Positions 8,852-20,652 of a stretch of DNA of 64,000 nt are shown here, piece after piece. Position 1 is the first letter of the stretch, and each line of letters begins with the position of its first letter. The DNA is from Sphingomonas anseongensis (GTDB lineage: Bacteria > Pseudomonadota > Alphaproteobacteria > Sphingomonadales > Sphingomonadaceae), in the NCBI RefSeq assembly GCF_023516495.1, contig NZ_JAMGBC010000001.1:124001-188000 (forward strand), read 5' to 3'. Position numbers and translations under genes: made by a program. The notes beneath the pieces were generated by a model that was given only the letters and a program-made list of their open reading frames with translations, did no database searches and was not told the DNA's origin.

Positions 8852-10029
8852 GCCTCAACCTCCTCGGCAAGCCTGCTCATCTTCAGCTTGCCGTTCTCGA
8901 TCGCGAACGCGAGCCGCCCTTCGACCAGCGCAAGAGCGTCGCGCCCGAACTCTTCAAACCGCCAGCCCTTCAAGATGTTCAAATCCTCGCGCACTCCGGC
9001 GGCGAGCGCTTCGAGGTCGTCGCTCCGCGCGATCAGCTTCGGAGCTACTCCGGCCTCCTTGGCACGGATCTTCAAGAGCAGCTTCAACAGGTCGCTGACC
9101 AAGGCTCCGTCCTTGGTCAGTCCTGGACGCCGCGGCTCGCGCGATGGAAGCTCCTCGGGCTCGAGGGGCTTCGAATCCCTGAGGGCACCCATCAGGCGCG
9201 CGCCAATGTCATTGCTCTTCCAGCCGGCTGACAGGCCGCGGACCTTGGCGAGGTCGTCCTGAGTCTTGGGCGGATGGGCGGCAAGCTCCACCAAAGTATC
9301 GTCCTTGACGATCCGCCCGCGCGGGATGTTCTTGGTCCGCGCCTCGGTCTCGCGCCACGCGGCGAGTGCCTTGAGACGCCCGAGCATCGCCGGGTTGCGG
9401 CTGGGAAGGCGCAGGCGCTTCCATGCGTCCTCCGCCTCGAAAGCGAAGCTCGACGGGTCCGCCAGCCGCGCCATTTCCTCGTCCAGCCATGCGCCGCGGC
9501 CAGTCTTCTTCAGCTTGTCGAGGAGGCGCGGGAAAATCTTGGCGAGATGCGTGACGTCGGCGATCGCATAATCGATCTGCCGCTTGTCGAGCGGGCGCCT
9601 GCTCCAGTCTGTGAACCTCGCACCCTTGTCGAGGCTGTGGCCGAGCATCGACTCGATGAGGTTCGAATAACCGACCTGTTCCCCGTGCCCCAGCGCCATC
9701 GCTGCGATCTGGGTGTCGAACAGCGCGCGCGGCATCTTGCCGGTGAGGTTGTAGACGATCTCGAGGTCCTGGCTTCCGGCGTGGAAGACTTTCAGCACGT
9801 CCTCGTTGTCGACGAGGAGGCTGAGCAAGGGCTGGAGGTCGATTCCCTCGGCCTTGGGATCGATCGCCGCAGCTTCGTCGACGCTGGCGATCTGGATGAG
9901 GCACAAGTCCGGCCAATAGCTGTTTTCGCGCATGAACTCGGTGTCCACGGCGACGAATGGATGCTTGGACAGGCGCTCGACCAACTCGGAAAGCGCATCG
10001 GTGGTGCTGATTAAAGGATGAATCTTCAT
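8848..10029 (-). CDS. rnd: Ribonuclease D
   Basis: 393 residues from the ATG at 10029 (MKIHPLISTTDALSEL). 3'-5' exonuclease acting on tRNA precursors. DEDDy motifs: Exo I VAVDTEFMREN, Exo II VFHAGSQDLEIVYNL, Exo III DYAIADVTHL with the catalytic Tyr; an HRDC domain follows at about 210-290. An ATG six codons upstream (10047) is in frame; neither has a good ribosome site, and the family alignment starts at MKIHP. Divergent from aspS, with a I78 inhibitor gene coupled downstream. Confidence 0.93.
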   Translation of the reverse strand: MKIHPLISTTDALSELVERLSKHPFVAVDTEFMRENSYWPDLCLIQIASVDEAAAIDPKAEGIDLQPLLSLLVDNEDVLKVFHAGSQDLEIVYNLTGKMPRALFDTQIAAMALGHGEQVGYSNLIESMLGHSLDKGARFTDWSRRPLDKRQIDYAIADVTHLAKIFPRLLDKLKKTGRGAWLDEEMARLADPSSFAFEAEDAWKRLRLPSRNPAMLGRLKALAAWRETEARTKNIPRGRIVKDDTLVELAAHPPKTQDDLAKVRGLSAGWKSNDIGARLMGALRDSKPLEPEELPSREPRRPGLTKDGALVSDLLKLLLKIRAKEAGVAPKLIARSDDLEALAAGVREDLNILKGWRFEEFGRDALALVEGRLAFAIENGKLKMSRLAEEVEA

Positions 10030-10142
10030 TGGGATTGGCCGCGCCATAGCGCGGGCTGACGCCTTGACAAAGTGGCGGGTGAATGGCGAAGCGCTCCGGC
10101 GAATTTCCCGCCAGTCCAGCGAACTCGGAACCTGAAGCGATT

Positions 10143-11918
10143 ATGCACGCCTACCGCACCCATAGCTGCGCAGAATTGCGCGCCTCCGACGTCGGTCAAA
10201 CGGTGCGCCTGTCCGGCTGGATCCATCGCAAGCGCGATCATGGCGGGGTCCTTTTTATTGACCTTCGCGACCATTATGGGCTCACCCAGATCGTCGCCGA
10301 CCAGGACAATCCGGTCCAAAAACTGCTCGATTCGCTCAAGCTCGAGTCGGTCATCACCGTGACCGGCCAAGTTGTCGCCCGCGCTCCCGAAGTCGTGAAC
10401 CCGAAGCTCCCGACCGGAGAAATCGAAGTCGCGGCTCGCGAGGTCGAGGTCCAGTCGAACGCCGAAGAGCTTCCGATGCCTGTTTCGACCGAGGCGGATT
10501 ATCCCGAGGAGATCCGACTCAAGTACCGCTACCTCGACCTTCGGCGCGAGCAGATGCACCGCAACATCATGCTCCGCTCGGCCGTGATTGCCTCGATCAG
10601 GCGGCGGATGATCGAGCAGGGGTTCATGGAATTCCAGACCCCGATCCTGACGGCCAGCTCGCCCGAGGGCGCCCGCGATTATCTGGTGCCGAGCCGAGTC
10701 CACCCGGGCAAGTTCTACGCGCTCCCGCAGGCGCCGCAGATGTTCAAGCAGCTGATCATGGTCGCCGGCTTCGACCGTTATTTCCAGATCGCGCCCTGCT
10801 TCCGCGATGAAGACGCGCGAGCCGACCGAAGCCCGGGCGAATTCTACCAGCTGGACCTGGAGATGAGCTTCGTCACCCAGGATGACGTCTTCGCCGCGCT
10901 CGAGCCCGTGCTTTCCGGCGTCTTCCAGGAGTTTGCTGAGGGCAGAACCGTCACTCCCGCTGGCGAATTCCCGCGAATCCCCTTCCGCGAAGCGATCCTC
11001 AAATACGGCACCGACAAGCCCGACCTTCGCAACCCGCTGTTGATCCACGACGTCGGAAGCCACTTCCAAGGCTCCGGCTTCGGCCTGTTCGCCAAGATCG
11101 TGGAAGGCGGAGGAGTCGTCCGCGCGGTCGCTGCTCCCAACACGGCCGACAAGAGCCGGAAGTTCTTCGACGACATGAACGAATGGGCGCGGGGCGAAGG
11201 CTATGCCGGCCTCGGTTATGCGACGCGCAAGGCCGGCGAATGGGGCGGCCCGATTGCCAAGAACCACGGCGCCAAGGGCATGGACAAGCTTGCCGACGAG
11301 ATGGGCCTCGGCCCCGACGATGGAATCTTCTTCGCCGCGGGCAAGGAAGCCGAAGCCGCCAAGCTTGCCGGAGCGGCGCGGACCCGTGTCGGCGAGCAGC
11401 TGGACCTTATCGAGAAGGGCGCGTTCCGCTTCTGCTGGATCGTCGATTTCCCGATGTACGAATATGACGATGAGACGAAGAAGGTCGACTTCTCGCACAA
11501 CCCCTTCTCGATGCCTCAGGGCGGGCTGGAAGCTCTCGAGACGAAGGACCCGCTCGACATCCTCGCATGGCAATATGACATCGTCTGCAACGGCGTTGAG
11601 CTGTCGTCCGGAGCCATCCGGAACCACCGGCCGGACATCATGTACAAGGCCTTTGAGATCGCCGGCTACACCCGCGAGGAGGTCGACCGCGACTTCTCGG
11701 GCATGATCAACGCCTTCAAGTTCGGTGCTCCTCCGCACGGAGGCTCGGCACCCGGTATCGACCGGATCGTGATGCTCATCGCCGGCGAGCCCAACATCCG
11801 CGAGGTCGTGCTCTTCCCGATGAACCAGAAGGCCGAGGACCTGATGATGAACGCGCCGGCCGAAGTGCCTGCGCGGCACCTCCGCGAGCTTGGCATCCGG
11901 ATCGTCGAGCCGAGTTGA
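10143..11918 (+). CDS. aspS: Aspartyl-tRNA synthetase
   Basis: 591 residues, bacterial-type length. Class II synthetase: N-terminal OB anticodon-binding domain ([23 protein letters not shown]), catalytic core with motif 2 [19 protein letters not shown], an inserted GAD domain (about 290-420), and motif 3 [13 protein letters not shown]. The ATG at 10143 ([12 protein letters not shown]) fits the family start; a 20-residue N-terminal extension from 10083 is unlikely. The last four bases overlap a TTG start of the amidohydrolase gene. A TTGACA hexamer lies at 10064, but no good -10 follows. Confidence 0.96.
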   Translation: MHAYRTHSCAELRASDVGQTVRLSGWIHRKRDHGGVLFIDLRDHYGLTQIVADQDNPVQKLLDSLKLESVITVTGQVVARAPEVVNPKLPTGEIEVAAREVEVQSNAEELPMPVSTEADYPEEIRLKYRYLDLRREQMHRNIMLRSAVIASIRRRMIEQGFMEFQTPILTASSPEGARDYLVPSRVHPGKFYALPQAPQMFKQLIMVAGFDRYFQIAPCFRDEDARADRSPGEFYQLDLEMSFVTQDDVFAALEPVLSGVFQEFAEGRTVTPAGEFPRIPFREAILKYGTDKPDLRNPLLIHDVGSHFQGSGFGLFAKIVEGGGVVRAVAAPNTADKSRKFFDDMNEWARGEGYAGLGYATRKAGEWGGPIAKNHGAKGMDKLADEMGLGPDDGIFFAAGKEAEAAKLAGAARTRVGEQLDLIEKGAFRFCWIVDFPMYEYDDETKKVDFSHNPFSMPQGGLEALETKDPLDILAWQYDIVCNGVELSSGAIRNHRPDIMYKAFEIAGYTREEVDRDFSGMINAFKFGAPPHGGSAPGIDRIVMLIAGEPNIREVVLFPMNQKAEDLMMNAPAEVPARHLRELGIRIVEPS

Positions 11919-13237
11919 TCAGCAGCCGAATCCTCGCGCTTGCCGCTGCCTTCGCGCTGATCGGCGCTGCTCCCTTCGAGCCCGCGGCCCAGGGCGACCG
12001 CACGATCTATCGCCACGTCTCCCTAATCGACGGCACCGGTACTCCGCTGAAGCGGGACATGGCGGTGATCGCCGATGGCGAGCGGATTGCCGCCGTCCTG
12101 CCCGATAGTGCGCTGAGCGCGGCCCAGATGACCGGGGCGAAGCAGGTCGACCTGACCGGCCAGTATCTGATTCCGGGGCTGATCGACACGCACCAGCACC
12201 TTGCGACGCCGCCGGACAGGCCGGAGGCCGAAGCGCGGCTAAAGCGCGACATTTACAGCGGCATCACCGCGACTCGCGATATGGCCGACGACCTCCGCCA
12301 GATCGCCGACATCACGAGGCAGGCGCAGGTGGGTGAGATCCCATCGCCGGATATCTATTACGCGGCGCTGATGGCGGGGCCGAGCTTCTTCGTGGACCCG
12401 CGGACGCAAGCCATCGCTCACGGCGCGGTCGCGGGCAAAGTGCCGTGGGAGCAGGCGATAGACGGCAAGGTGGACATGCCGCTGGCCGTCGCCCGCGCAA
12501 AAGGAACCTTCGCGACGGCGGTGAAGATCTACGCCAACCTTCCCGGCGACCTGGTCGCGAAGATCACTGGCGAAGCCCACCGGCAAGGGATGCAGGTATG
12601 GGCGCACGGGATGGTGTTCCCTGCCACTCCGTTCGAGGTCGTAGACGCGGACGTCGATACGGTCTCGCACAGCTGTTACCTCGCCTACCAGGCGATAGAG
12701 CGGCGGCCGGATTCCTACCAGCACCGCTTCCCGATCGACGCGGCGCTTTTCCAGCATGACAATCCGGTCTTGGCGAAGCTCTTCGCCGACATGGCCAGGC
12801 GGGGGACCGTCCTCGACGCTACAGTGCACGTCTACCGCGAGGTCGAGGCGGCGGCGAAGGAGCAGGGCAAGCGGCCGCTGTGCACCGTCGCCCTGGCCGG
12901 CAAACTGACCAATCAGGCCTATCGCTCGGGGGTGACGATCTCGGCAGGCACCGACGCGGATTCTCCGCGAGACGACCCGTTGCCGGCGCTGTTCGACGAG
13001 CTCGAGCTTCTTCACGACGCCGCCGGCCTTCCCACGATGGCCGTGCTTCAGGCGGCGACCTTCAACGGAGCAAAAGCCGCGGGTCAGGAGAAGGAGATGG
13101 GGACGATCGAGGCGGGCAAGCTCGCCAACTTTGCGGTGCTTGCGAAGAACCCGCTCGAGAACGTGCGCAACTTTCGAAGCGTGGTCCTCACCGTAAAACG
13201 CGGCCGGGCATTCCCGAGGGAGGAATACCGCCGCTAA
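11915..13237 (+). CDS. Secreted amidohydrolase family protein
   Basis: 440 residues beginning at a TTG that overlaps the aspS stop. Signal peptide 1-24 ([17 protein letters not shown]). The imidazolonepropionase-like amidohydrolase fold is shown by GLIDTHQH (metal ligands), a Lys in TAVKIYANL, His residues in QVWAHG and VSHSCY, and [10 protein letters not shown] with the catalytic Asp; the C-terminal VGTIEAG-like turn reads [15 protein letters not shown]. Such periplasmic enzymes are often prolidase-like or cyclic dipeptidases; substrate unknown. Convergent with the DUF885 gene, overlapping its stop by 4 bases. Confidence 0.85.
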   Translation: MISSRILALAAAFALIGAAPFEPAAQGDRTIYRHVSLIDGTGTPLKRDMAVIADGERIAAVLPDSALSAAQMTGAKQVDLTGQYLIPGLIDTHQHLATPPDRPEAEARLKRDIYSGITATRDMADDLRQIADITRQAQVGEIPSPDIYYAALMAGPSFFVDPRTQAIAHGAVAGKVPWEQAIDGKVDMPLAVARAKGTFATAVKIYANLPGDLVAKITGEAHRQGMQVWAHGMVFPATPFEVVDADVDTVSHSCYLAYQAIERRPDSYQHRFPIDAALFQHDNPVLAKLFADMARRGTVLDATVHVYREVEAAAKEQGKRPLCTVALAGKLTNQAYRSGVTISAGTDADSPRDDPLPALFDELELLHDAAGLPTMAVLQAATFNGAKAAGQEKEMGTIEAGKLANFAVLAKNPLENVRNFRSVVLTVKRGRAFPREEYRR

Positions 13238-15114
13238 GCCGATTTCGTCCGGGCGATATAGTCGGCGATATTCAGCCTCAGCACGTCCATCGGCACGTTG
13301 CCGCCGAGCACCACCGCGTCGTCGAACGCCTTCAGGTCGTATCTCGGCCCGAGCGCCGCCTTCGCCTGCTCACGCAGCTGGTTGATCGTGGTGTGACCGA
13401 CCTTGTAGCCGCAGGCCTGGCCCGGCCAGGCGCAATAGCGGTCCACCTCGCTCGCCACTTCGAGTGGGTTGGAGCCATTGACGTTGACGAAATAATCGAC
13501 GCCCTGCTGCCGGGTCCACCTTTTGGCATGGAGCCCGGTGTCGACCACCAGCCTGACCGCTCGGAAGGCGATCGACTGCAAATAGCCGAGGCGCGCCACG
13601 GGGTTGCCGTCGTAGGCTCCCAGCTCGTCCGCAAGCTGTTCGGCGTAGAGCGCCCAGCCTTCGGAATATGCATTGAAGGCGAGCATCTGCCGGATCAGCG
13701 GCTCGTTGTGCGTATATTCGCCCTGCCAGATGTGGCCCGGGATCGACTCATGCATGGTGAGATCGCCGAGGCTGTACTTGCTGTGCAGGTCGGTGGTTCG
13801 AAGGTTGATCCAGAACCGTCCCGGGATCTTGCCGTCGATGGAGCCGGCGCCGCCATAGGCTGCGGGAGCGCCGGGCTCCTGCTCCGGCGACATCCGCTTC
13901 ACTTCCATGTTCGGATGGACGAGCGTGTTGAAGGCGCGCGGAAGCTGGGAATTGATCCAGGCCAGCCTCTCGTTGATGAAGGCGACGATCTCCGCTCGGC
14001 CCTTGTCGCCTTCGGAGAATTTGTATTTCGGATCCTTGGCCAGCGCCTGCATCCGTTCGCCGACCGTGCCCTGAGTGTAGCCGACCTGCTTCAGGATCGA
14101 ATCCATCTGCCCGTGCAGGCCCTTGAGCTGGTCGATCCCCATCTGGTGGATTTCGTCCGGGCTCATCGTCGTGGTGGTCGAGGCCTTGAGCGCCCAGCGA
14201 TAATATTCATCGCCCATCGGCCGCGCCCACATGCCCGCCTGGTCGGTCGCGCTGGCACGCTCCAGCTCCAACTCCGCAGCCTGCCGCTCCAGGGCTGGTG
14301 CGACTTCATTGGCGGCGATTGCACGGGCGCGCGCCTCCCAGTCGCCGGCGATGCCTTTGGCCTTCGTTTTCTCCACCAGCGTCTGCACGAGCGTCCCGCC
14401 GGTCCGCGCCTTGGCCGCCGACTGGCGAAGCGGGGGCAGGGCCTTGTCCAAAAGGAAGCTGGGAGGCACGAGCCCCATCGCCCGCGCGGACTGGAGTCGG
14501 CCAAGCTCGCCGTCGAGCTGCTTGGCGAAGCTTGAAAGACGCGAGAGATAGGCCTCGGCGTCAGCTGCAGTTTCGATCGGCTGGTCGTTTTCGAGCAGTT
14601 GCGGCGTGTCGAGCCATGCGCCGACGTTCTGGATCACGACGTAGGGGGTGTTGCGCCAGCCGCCGACGGCGACATCGCCGTACGGGAAAGCCAGTCCTTC
14701 GAGCGCGGTCTTGTAAGCGCTCCGCACCACCTCGATGCTGGTCCGCACCGGGTAAGACAGTGCCGACGCGTCGAGCGCTTCAGCCCGGTTGAAGTCGGCA
14801 GCGAGGACGGATGCAAGGCGTTGCTGCCCTTGCGCGGATCGGTCGCCCAGCTGGTAACGCAGCGGAGCCCGCGCCCCGGTGTCGATTCCAAGCCCTGTTG
14901 CGCTTTCCGGAGACAGCCGGAGCAGGTTCTCCGCGACTGAGTCGAGTAAAGCCTTTGCGGTCGCGTCAGTCGTGGCCGGCGGCGGAGCTACGGTCGGTGG
15001 CGGGGCCAATGGCGCCGCGCCAACGGTCCGTGCGCAGGCCGAGAGGAAGGGCATCGCCGCCGTGGAGGCGAGTGCGGCAAGGGTTTGGCGACGGGTAAGC
15101 GGGCTGTGATCCAA
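13234..15114 (-). CDS. DUF885 family putative metallopeptidase, Tat/lipoprotein exported
   Basis: 626 residues. The N-terminus has a twin-arginine signal (LTRRQTLAALAS) running into a lipobox-like LSAC near 26. The DUF885 core is predicted largely helical and contains MHESIPGHIWQ (HExxPGH-like zinc-binding motif, about 489-499) followed by EGWALYAEQLADELG, the usual second metal/catalytic element. Function by family: periplasmic dipeptidase or carboxypeptidase, not proven. Single gene; starts 20 bases after the nfeD stop on the same strand, with no terminator between. Confidence 0.88.
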   Translation of the reverse strand: MDHSPLTRRQTLAALASTAAMPFLSACARTVGAAPLAPPPTVAPPPATTDATAKALLDSVAENLLRLSPESATGLGIDTGARAPLRYQLGDRSAQGQQRLASVLAADFNRAEALDASALSYPVRTSIEVVRSAYKTALEGLAFPYGDVAVGGWRNTPYVVIQNVGAWLDTPQLLENDQPIETAADAEAYLSRLSSFAKQLDGELGRLQSARAMGLVPPSFLLDKALPPLRQSAAKARTGGTLVQTLVEKTKAKGIAGDWEARARAIAANEVAPALERQAAELELERASATDQAGMWARPMGDEYYRWALKASTTTTMSPDEIHQMGIDQLKGLHGQMDSILKQVGYTQGTVGERMQALAKDPKYKFSEGDKGRAEIVAFINERLAWINSQLPRAFNTLVHPNMEVKRMSPEQEPGAPAAYGGAGSIDGKIPGRFWINLRTTDLHSKYSLGDLTMHESIPGHIWQGEYTHNEPLIRQMLAFNAYSEGWALYAEQLADELGAYDGNPVARLGYLQSIAFRAVRLVVDTGLHAKRWTRQQGVDYFVNVNGSNPLEVASEVDRYCAWPGQACGYKVGHTTINQLREQAKAALGPRYDLKAFDDAVVLGGNVPMDVLRLNIADYIARTKSA

Positions 15115-15134
15115 GGCAGTGCTCCGGCGGAAAT

Positions 15135-15593
15135 TCAGGACAGGCGGCGCTCAGCCTCGACGATCAGGCAGTTTCCTTCAACCCCGGTGATTCGCACCCG
15201 GTCCCCGGCTTCGGCAGGCCCGCCACGTGCACTCCACTCGCTGTCGGCAACCCGCACCCGGCCCGAATGCTCGTCGATGGCCGAGACTGCGACGACCGAC
15301 TTCCCGATCAGCCGGCCTGAACGGTCATTGAGCAACGGGTCGGTGCTTTCGGTCGCTTTGACGTTGTAGAATTTGCGCCCGACCATGACCGCGATGATGC
15401 TGTAGAGCGCGAATAGCGCGAGTTGCGGCACTAGCCCGAGCCCGAACAAGGCGGCGAAGAAGCCGGTGGCGAGCGCGGCGGCGCCAATGAACACGAGGAA
15501 GAAACCCGGCGCGATCAACTCCATGATCAGCAGCAGCACGCCGCCGATCATCCACAGCCAGGCCGGATCGAGGTTGCTGACGAAGTCCATCAA
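15135..15593 (-). CDS. NfeD-like membrane protein
   Basis: 152 residues: two to three membrane spans (about 10-75, LWMIGGVLLLIMELIAPGFFLVFIG) and a C-terminal OB-fold domain at about 90-150 (GRVRVADSEWSARG... AGDRVRITGVEGNCLIVE), the typical short NfeD (NfeD1b) arrangement. NfeD proteins partner with SPFH/stomatin proteins in membrane microdomains. It overlaps the upstream SPFH gene by 4 bases. MMDF has two ATGs; either may serve. Confidence 0.9.
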   Translation of the reverse strand: MMDFVSNLDPAWLWMIGGVLLLIMELIAPGFFLVFIGAAALATGFFAALFGLGLVPQLALFALYSIIAVMVGRKFYNVKATESTDPLLNDRSGRLIGKSVVAVSAIDEHSGRVRVADSEWSARGGPAEAGDRVRITGVEGNCLIVEAERRLS

Positions 15594-16588
15594 CCCTCCA
15601 CTCGCGGAACGCCGGGGATGGCGGGCGGAGCTTTGCCCGATTTCTGCGAGGGCTTCGGCGCCGCGGCAGGGGTCGACCTGCCTTCACCAAACACCTCCTT
15701 GGCAAGCTCGCCGATCCCGCCAAGCGTACCCATCAACTGCGTCGCTTCGAGCGGGAACAGGATCGTCTTCGCATTTGGGGAGGTCGCGAACTTGCCGAGC
15801 GCTTCGACATATTTCTGGGCGACGAAATAGTTGATCGCCTGGCCGCTGCCGCCCTCGATCGCGTCACTGACGACCTTTGTGGCGGCGGCTTCGGCCTCGG
15901 CGGCGCGCTCGCGAGCTTCCGCTTCCCGGAACACGCGTTCGCGATTGCCTTCGGCCTCGAGTATCTGCGCCTGCTTCTGTCCCTCGGCGCGAAGAATTTC
16001 CGATTGGCGCGAACCTTCCGCCTCGAGAATGACGGCGCGCTTTTCGCGCTCGGCCTTCATCTGCCGGGTCATCGCATTGACGATGTCGGCGGGCGGCCGG
16101 ATGTCCTTCAGCTCGACGCGGGTGATCTTCACTCCCCACGCTTCGGTCGCTTCGTCGACAACCACGAGTAGCCGCGCGTTGATCTCGTCGCGCTTCGACA
16201 GGGTCTCGTCGAGGTCCATCGACCCCATGACCGTCCTGAGGTTGGTCGTCGAAAGCGCCATGATCGCCGTATAGAGATCGCTGACCTCGTAGGCCGCCTT
16301 TGCAGCGTCGAGCACCTGGAAGAAGACGACTCCATCGACCGCCACCATCGCATTATCCTTGGTGATGATCTCCTGGCCGGGGATGTCGACCACCTGCTCC
16401 ATCACGTTGATCCTGCGGCCGACGCGATAGAAGAATGGCGGGACGAAGTTGAAGCCCGGCTCGGCAATCCGTGTGAAGCGGCCGAAATGCTCGATCGTAT
16501 AGCGATAGCCCTGGTGAACGATCTTGACGCTCATCATCACGAAGAGGAGCGCGAGCACCGCAATCGCGGCCATGAAGGTGGTAAGCAT
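15590..16588 (-). CDS. SPFH/stomatin-like membrane microdomain protein
   Basis: 332 residues: an N-terminal membrane anchor (TTFMAAIAVLALLFVM), the SPFH/PHB domain (about 30-190, YRYTIEHFGRFTRI... PGFNFVPPF), a long charged coiled coil (about 190-260; repeated ILEAEG units) and a Pro/Lys-rich tail. Forms oligomers that organise membrane patches with NfeD and may regulate FtsH-type proteases. GGGGA 6-10 bases before the ATG at 16588 favours this start; ATG 16600 adds four residues. Divergent from the CoA-lyase gene by about 66 bases, which must hold both promoters. Confidence 0.9.
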   Translation of the reverse strand: MLTTFMAAIAVLALLFVMMSVKIVHQGYRYTIEHFGRFTRIAEPGFNFVPPFFYRVGRRINVMEQVVDIPGQEIITKDNAMVAVDGVVFFQVLDAAKAAYEVSDLYTAIMALSTTNLRTVMGSMDLDETLSKRDEINARLLVVVDEATEAWGVKITRVELKDIRPPADIVNAMTRQMKAEREKRAVILEAEGSRQSEILRAEGQKQAQILEAEGNRERVFREAEARERAAEAEAAATKVVSDAIEGGSGQAINYFVAQKYVEALGKFATSPNAKTILFPLEATQLMGTLGGIGELAKEVFGEGRSTPAAAPKPSQKSGKAPPAIPGVPRVEG

Positions 16589-16654
16589 GTTTGTCCCCAT
16601 TGGTCTGTCGCGCCATGATGCTTCCTGGGGCGAAGGAAATGAAGGAAAATCGAG

Positions 16655-17452
16655 GTGAGCAGCAGGCTTGAGCGAGTCCGGTCGGTCCTCTTCCTTCCCG
16701 CGTCGAACCCCCGGGCCATCGGCCACGCGCGGGAATCGGCGGCGGACCTCGTCATCCTCGACCTCGAAGATGCGGTGAAGCGGGAGGAAAAGGACAGCGC
16801 CCGCTCGGCGGCCGTGGAGGCGGTCGCAGGTGACTGGCCGATGCCCGTCGCGATCCGACTGAACTCGGTCGGAAGCGAATGGCACTCGCTCGACGTGGAT
16901 TCCGTCGCTCGGTCGAAGGCGGAGTTTGCGGTCCTTCCGCGCGCTTCCTCCGCACATCTCGTGCACGAGGTCGCGGGAGCGCTTTCAAAGCCGCTGCTGG
17001 CGATGATCGAGACTGCGGCAGGCGTGCTCGCCGCGGCGGATATCGCTCCGGAGACGGCCGGCCTCATCGCCGGGACGAACGACCTCGCGGCCGACCTCAG
17101 GTTGCCAGCGGGTGCCGGACGCCAGCCGCTTCAGATGGCGCTCCAGACGGTCGTCCTGGCCGCCCGTGCCGCTGCCGTTCCGGTCTTCGACGGCGTGTTC
17201 AACGACCTCGACGACCTCGAGGGTCTCACCGCCGAATGCGCGGATGGCCGCAGCCTGGGTTTCGACGGCAAGAGCCTCATCCACCCCAGGCAGATCGACG
17301 CATGCAACCGGGCATTTTCGCCAAGCGAGGAGGAGATTGCCCGGGCGAGGCGCCTGGTCGAGGCATTCGGCGGCGGCGCCGAGCGGTTCGAAGGCCAGAT
17401 GATCGAGCGAATGCACGTCGAATCGGCGCAGCGCCTTCTGGACCGGGCGTGA
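16655..17452 (+). CDS. HpcH/HpaI aldolase / citrate-lyase beta-like CoA ester lyase
   Basis: 265 residues, GTG start. The TIM-barrel CitE-like fold is shown by RSVLFLPASNPRAI (CoA-binding P-loop-like start), LVILDLEDAV (metal-binding Glu/Asp), VAIRLNSV, AMIETAAGVL and GFDGKSLIHPRQI at the C-terminus. Family members cleave malyl-, citramalyl- or citryl-CoA. No citrate lyase alpha or gamma genes are nearby, so a stand-alone malyl/citramalyl-CoA lyase or thioesterase role is more likely. Overlaps the NUDIX gene by 4 bases (GTGA). Confidence 0.87.
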   Translation: MSSRLERVRSVLFLPASNPRAIGHARESAADLVILDLEDAVKREEKDSARSAAVEAVAGDWPMPVAIRLNSVGSEWHSLDVDSVARSKAEFAVLPRASSAHLVHEVAGALSKPLLAMIETAAGVLAAADIAPETAGLIAGTNDLAADLRLPAGAGRQPLQMALQTVVLAARAAAVPVFDGVFNDLDDLEGLTAECADGRSLGFDGKSLIHPRQIDACNRAFSPSEEEIARARRLVEAFGGGAERFEGQMIERMHVESAQRLLDRA

Positions 17453-17910
17453 AGGCCTCCGACGTTGCGCTCCGGTTCGTCCTGACGGCGCTCCAGTCGC
17501 TCCGCAAGTCGCTGTGGTTCGTCAGCCGTCCCAAGACTTTCGGTGCCCATGCCATTGCGCTGACTGCGGAAGGCAAGATCATTCTCGTAAAGCTCCGCTA
17601 CGCGCGGGGCTGGGGATTGCCCGGAGGCGGACGCAGCGAGGATGAGCCGGCGGTGGATGCCGCGCTCCGCGAGCTGAGGGAGGAGATAGGGATGATCTCT
17701 CATGGCGAAGTCCGGCCTGCCGCAGATTTCCATGAATCGACCGACTTCAAGCGCGACACGGCACAGGTTATCGTCGTGCGGCACGTTGTCTATCGTCCCC
17801 GGTGGAACCTGGAAGTCGAACGGGTGTGCGAGGCCGACCTCGACTCGCTTCCGCCCGATTTGTCGCCGATCGGCAGGCGCTGGATAGAGACGATCCGGCC
17901 GTCGCTCTGA
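17449..17910 (+). CDS. NUDIX hydrolase
   Basis: 153 residues, GTG start overlapping the stop of the lyase gene. A complete NUDIX box occurs at about 62-84 (GGGRSEDEPAVDAALRELRE then EIG), giving GX5EX7REXXEEXG. The N-terminal 30 residues are amphipathic. NUDIX enzymes hydrolyse nucleoside diphosphates linked to another group; here a CoA- or nucleotide-derived substrate is possible from the coupling to a CoA-lyase gene, but this is inference. Confidence 0.88.
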   Translation: MKASDVALRFVLTALQSLRKSLWFVSRPKTFGAHAIALTAEGKIILVKLRYARGWGLPGGGRSEDEPAVDAALRELREEIGMISHGEVRPAADFHESTDFKRDTAQVIVVRHVVYRPRWNLEVERVCEADLDSLPPDLSPIGRRWIETIRPSL

Positions 17911-19446
<1,536 letters not shown>

Positions 19447-19449
19447 GCG

Positions 19450-20625
19450 ATGACCCCCGCGGCACGCCTTCAGGCTGCGATCGAGGTTCTCGACCAGGTC
19501 ATCCAATCGGCGGCCGAGGACGGGCCACCGGCCGACACGATCGTCACCCGCTACTTCAAGATTCGCCGCTATGCGGGGTCGAAGGACCGACGGGCAGTCC
19601 GCGAGCTGGTGTTCCGTGCAATCCGGCGGACCGGCGAAAGGCCGGAAAGCGGGCGGGCTGCGATCGTCGGCCTGGCGAATGATGATCCCGAGCTGCTTGA
19701 GCTTTTTGGCGAGCCTCGTGGGCCGGACGTGCTTCGCGACGGTGAAGCGGCGGCTCCGCGAGCCATCGTTCCGCATTGGCTGGAGCCGGAGCTTTCACCG
19801 CTTGTCTCCAGCGAGGAATGGCCGGCACTGATCGAGCGGGCTCCGCTGGACCTTCGGGCGAACATGGCGCGCACGACCCGCGAAGCCATGCTGGCCGTCT
19901 TTCCGGGCGCGGAGCCCACGCCGCTCAGCCCGTGGGGGATTCGCCTCCCTTCCGACAGCCGCATCGATGATTCTCAGCCTTATCTAGAGGGTCTGGTCGA
20001 GGTTCAGGACGAGGGAAGCCAGCTGATCGCGCTCGCCTGCCACCCGCAGCCTGGCCAGCGAGTCCTCGATCTCTGCGCAGGGGCGGGGGGCAAGTCGCTG
20101 GCTCTCGCGGCCGCCGCGCCGGACGCGACAATCCTTGCGACCGACTCCAACCGTGCGAGGCTGGGCAAGCTGCTTCCGCGCGCCGAACGGGCAGCGGCGG
20201 CGATCGAGACTCGCTTGCTGAGCCCGCCGCGCGAACTCGAGGAGCTCGACGACTGGCGCTCGGGCGCCGACGTGGTCCTGGTCGATGCACCATGCTCCGG
20301 AAGTGGGACCTGGAGACGAAGCCCGGACGCCCGCTGGCGCCTCAATGCCGACCGGCTCGATCGCCTGATCGCCGCCCAAAGCCGCCTCCTCGACATCGCC
20401 GCCGAGCTGGTGACGCCGGGCGGATCGCTCGTCTATGCCGTATGCTCGCTCTTCTCTCGAGAGGGGGCGCGGCAGGTCGGCTCCTTCTTAGGGCGGCGTT
20501 CAGATTGGCTCGTGCAGGATATTCTTCCGGGCGCTGGGCGTTTGGACGGAAGCGGCCGGATCTTGACCCCCGGCCACGACTCGACGGACGGCTTTTTCAT
20601 CGCGCGGCTCGGTAAGCCATGCTAG
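19450..20625 (+). CDS. rsmB: RsmB-family rRNA cytosine-C5 methyltransferase
   Basis: 391 residues. N-terminal NusB-like helical domain (about 1-130), then a Rossmann-fold methyltransferase: SAM motif VLDLCAGAGGKSLALA (about 201-216), DAPCSGSGTWRR with the conserved Cys of motif IV (about 281), and AVCSLFSREG carrying the catalytic Cys of motif VI (TCS normally, here VCS). The family methylates C967 of 16S rRNA in E. coli; exact target here is inferred. Sits in a guaB-rsmB-TPR string. Confidence 0.87.
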   Translation: MTPAARLQAAIEVLDQVIQSAAEDGPPADTIVTRYFKIRRYAGSKDRRAVRELVFRAIRRTGERPESGRAAIVGLANDDPELLELFGEPRGPDVLRDGEAAAPRAIVPHWLEPELSPLVSSEEWPALIERAPLDLRANMARTTREAMLAVFPGAEPTPLSPWGIRLPSDSRIDDSQPYLEGLVEVQDEGSQLIALACHPQPGQRVLDLCAGAGGKSLALAAAAPDATILATDSNRARLGKLLPRAERAAAAIETRLLSPPRELEELDDWRSGADVVLVDAPCSGSGTWRRSPDARWRLNADRLDRLIAAQSRLLDIAAELVTPGGSLVYAVCSLFSREGARQVGSFLGRRSDWLVQDILPGAGRLDGSGRILTPGHDSTDGFFIARLGKPC

Positions 20626-20652
20626 GAACTTGGCCGACCTATGGAGAATATC

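Noticed and set aside
10026-11879. Long open frame opposite aspS
   Set aside because: Antisense shadow of a recognised synthetase.
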